From: Microbacterium maritypicum
Lineage (GTDB): Bacteria; Actinomycetota; Actinomycetes; Actinomycetales; Microbacteriaceae
DNA length: 64,000 nt
Direction of reading: 5' to 3'
Assembly (NCBI RefSeq): GCF_041529975.1
Contig: NZ_CP168030.1
Coordinates: 3,720,001 to 3,784,000 of the forward strand
The stretch's first letter is position 1; each line of letters begins with the position of its first letter. This document shows positions 63,953 through 64,000 of the stretch, in pieces. The notes beneath the pieces were generated by a model that saw only the letters and a list, made by a program, of their open reading frames with translations, was not told where the DNA came from and did no database searches. Both the position numbers and the translations under genes were made by a program.

Positions 63953-64000
63953 TCAGTCGTCGCTGCGGCTGAAGATCCCGCGCAGAACGAGGAACACCAC
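63953..64000 (-). CDS. C-terminal end of a protein entering from the right edge
   Basis: Fifteen codons before a TGA: VVFLVLRGIFSRSDD. The hydrophobic then polar pattern looks like the end of a membrane protein. Too short to identify; the main part lies beyond the window. Confidence 0.4.
   Translation of the reverse strand: MVFLVLRGIFSRSDD

Overview
This is a high-GC (roughly 70 % by eye), densely packed chromosomal stretch from an actinobacterium, most likely of the Microbacteriaceae and closest in feel to Microbacterium (an inference from gene content and codon use; I could not search). Genes commonly start with GTG or TTG, neighbours overlap by ATGA or GTGA, and several genes have a TAnnnT -10 box 5-7 bases before the start codon, suggesting leaderless mRNAs. 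I see no rRNA, tRNA, CRISPR array, prophage or insertion sequence.

Layout. 1-6.7 kb: zinc-uptake operon on the minus strand (znuA-znuC-znuB-zur-YraQ-type permease-TIGR03943 protein-large membrane-anchored protein that runs off the left edge), with a Zur box before znuA. 6.8-10.4 kb: 2-oxoacid (branched-chain type) dehydrogenase E1alpha-E1beta-E2, interrupted by a palindromic repeat. 10.5-14.9 kb: hisC, then two toxin-antitoxin pairs (CopG-like/Doc and VapBC), a holin-like membrane protein, and a small WXG-like protein coupled to a lipase-like protein. 15-24.5 kb: protein tyrosine phosphatase, purB (apparent CTG start), MFS exporter, membrane proteins, HTH protein, rhodanese, EamA transporter, alcohol dehydrogenase, ribA. 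24.5-26.8 kb: MarR regulator, then a PopR/ClgR-type regulator tail-to-tail with two extra ClpP genes, one lacking the catalytic serine. 26.8-37.7 kb: membrane proteins, thioesterase, Cys/Met-metabolism PLP enzyme with divergent Lrp regulator, acyl-CoA synthetase, MATE exporter, amino-acid permease, second copy of the palindromic repeat. 37.8-46.5 kb: MMPL transporter with two-component system, aldo/keto reductase, YigZ, J-domain protein, histidine phosphatase, squalene-cyclase-like protein. 46.5-53.1 kb: Fur/PerR regulator plus catalase, hydrolase, msrB-msrA, DUF808, GNAT, pnuC. 53.1-58.8 kb: polar amino-acid ABC transporter, then an overlapping trio: adenosylhomocysteinase-like protein, amidohydrolase, DUF985 cupin. 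58.9-64 kb: accessory zone with YefM/RelE, two tiny membrane proteins, an Abi_2-family HEPN protein preceded by a structured RNA with a U-tract terminator, a flavin monooxygenase, HicAB and a RibD-C-domain protein.

How it fits together. The best-supported regulatory units are the Zur-controlled zinc operon, the fur-katA oxidative-stress pair (with msrA/msrB close by), the PopR-like/ClpP module with matching operators at both promoters, and four toxin-antitoxin promoters in which an operator-like repeat sits on the -35 or -10 box of an apparently leaderless gene. The Abi_2 protein with its upstream RNA is the most promising defence-type system.
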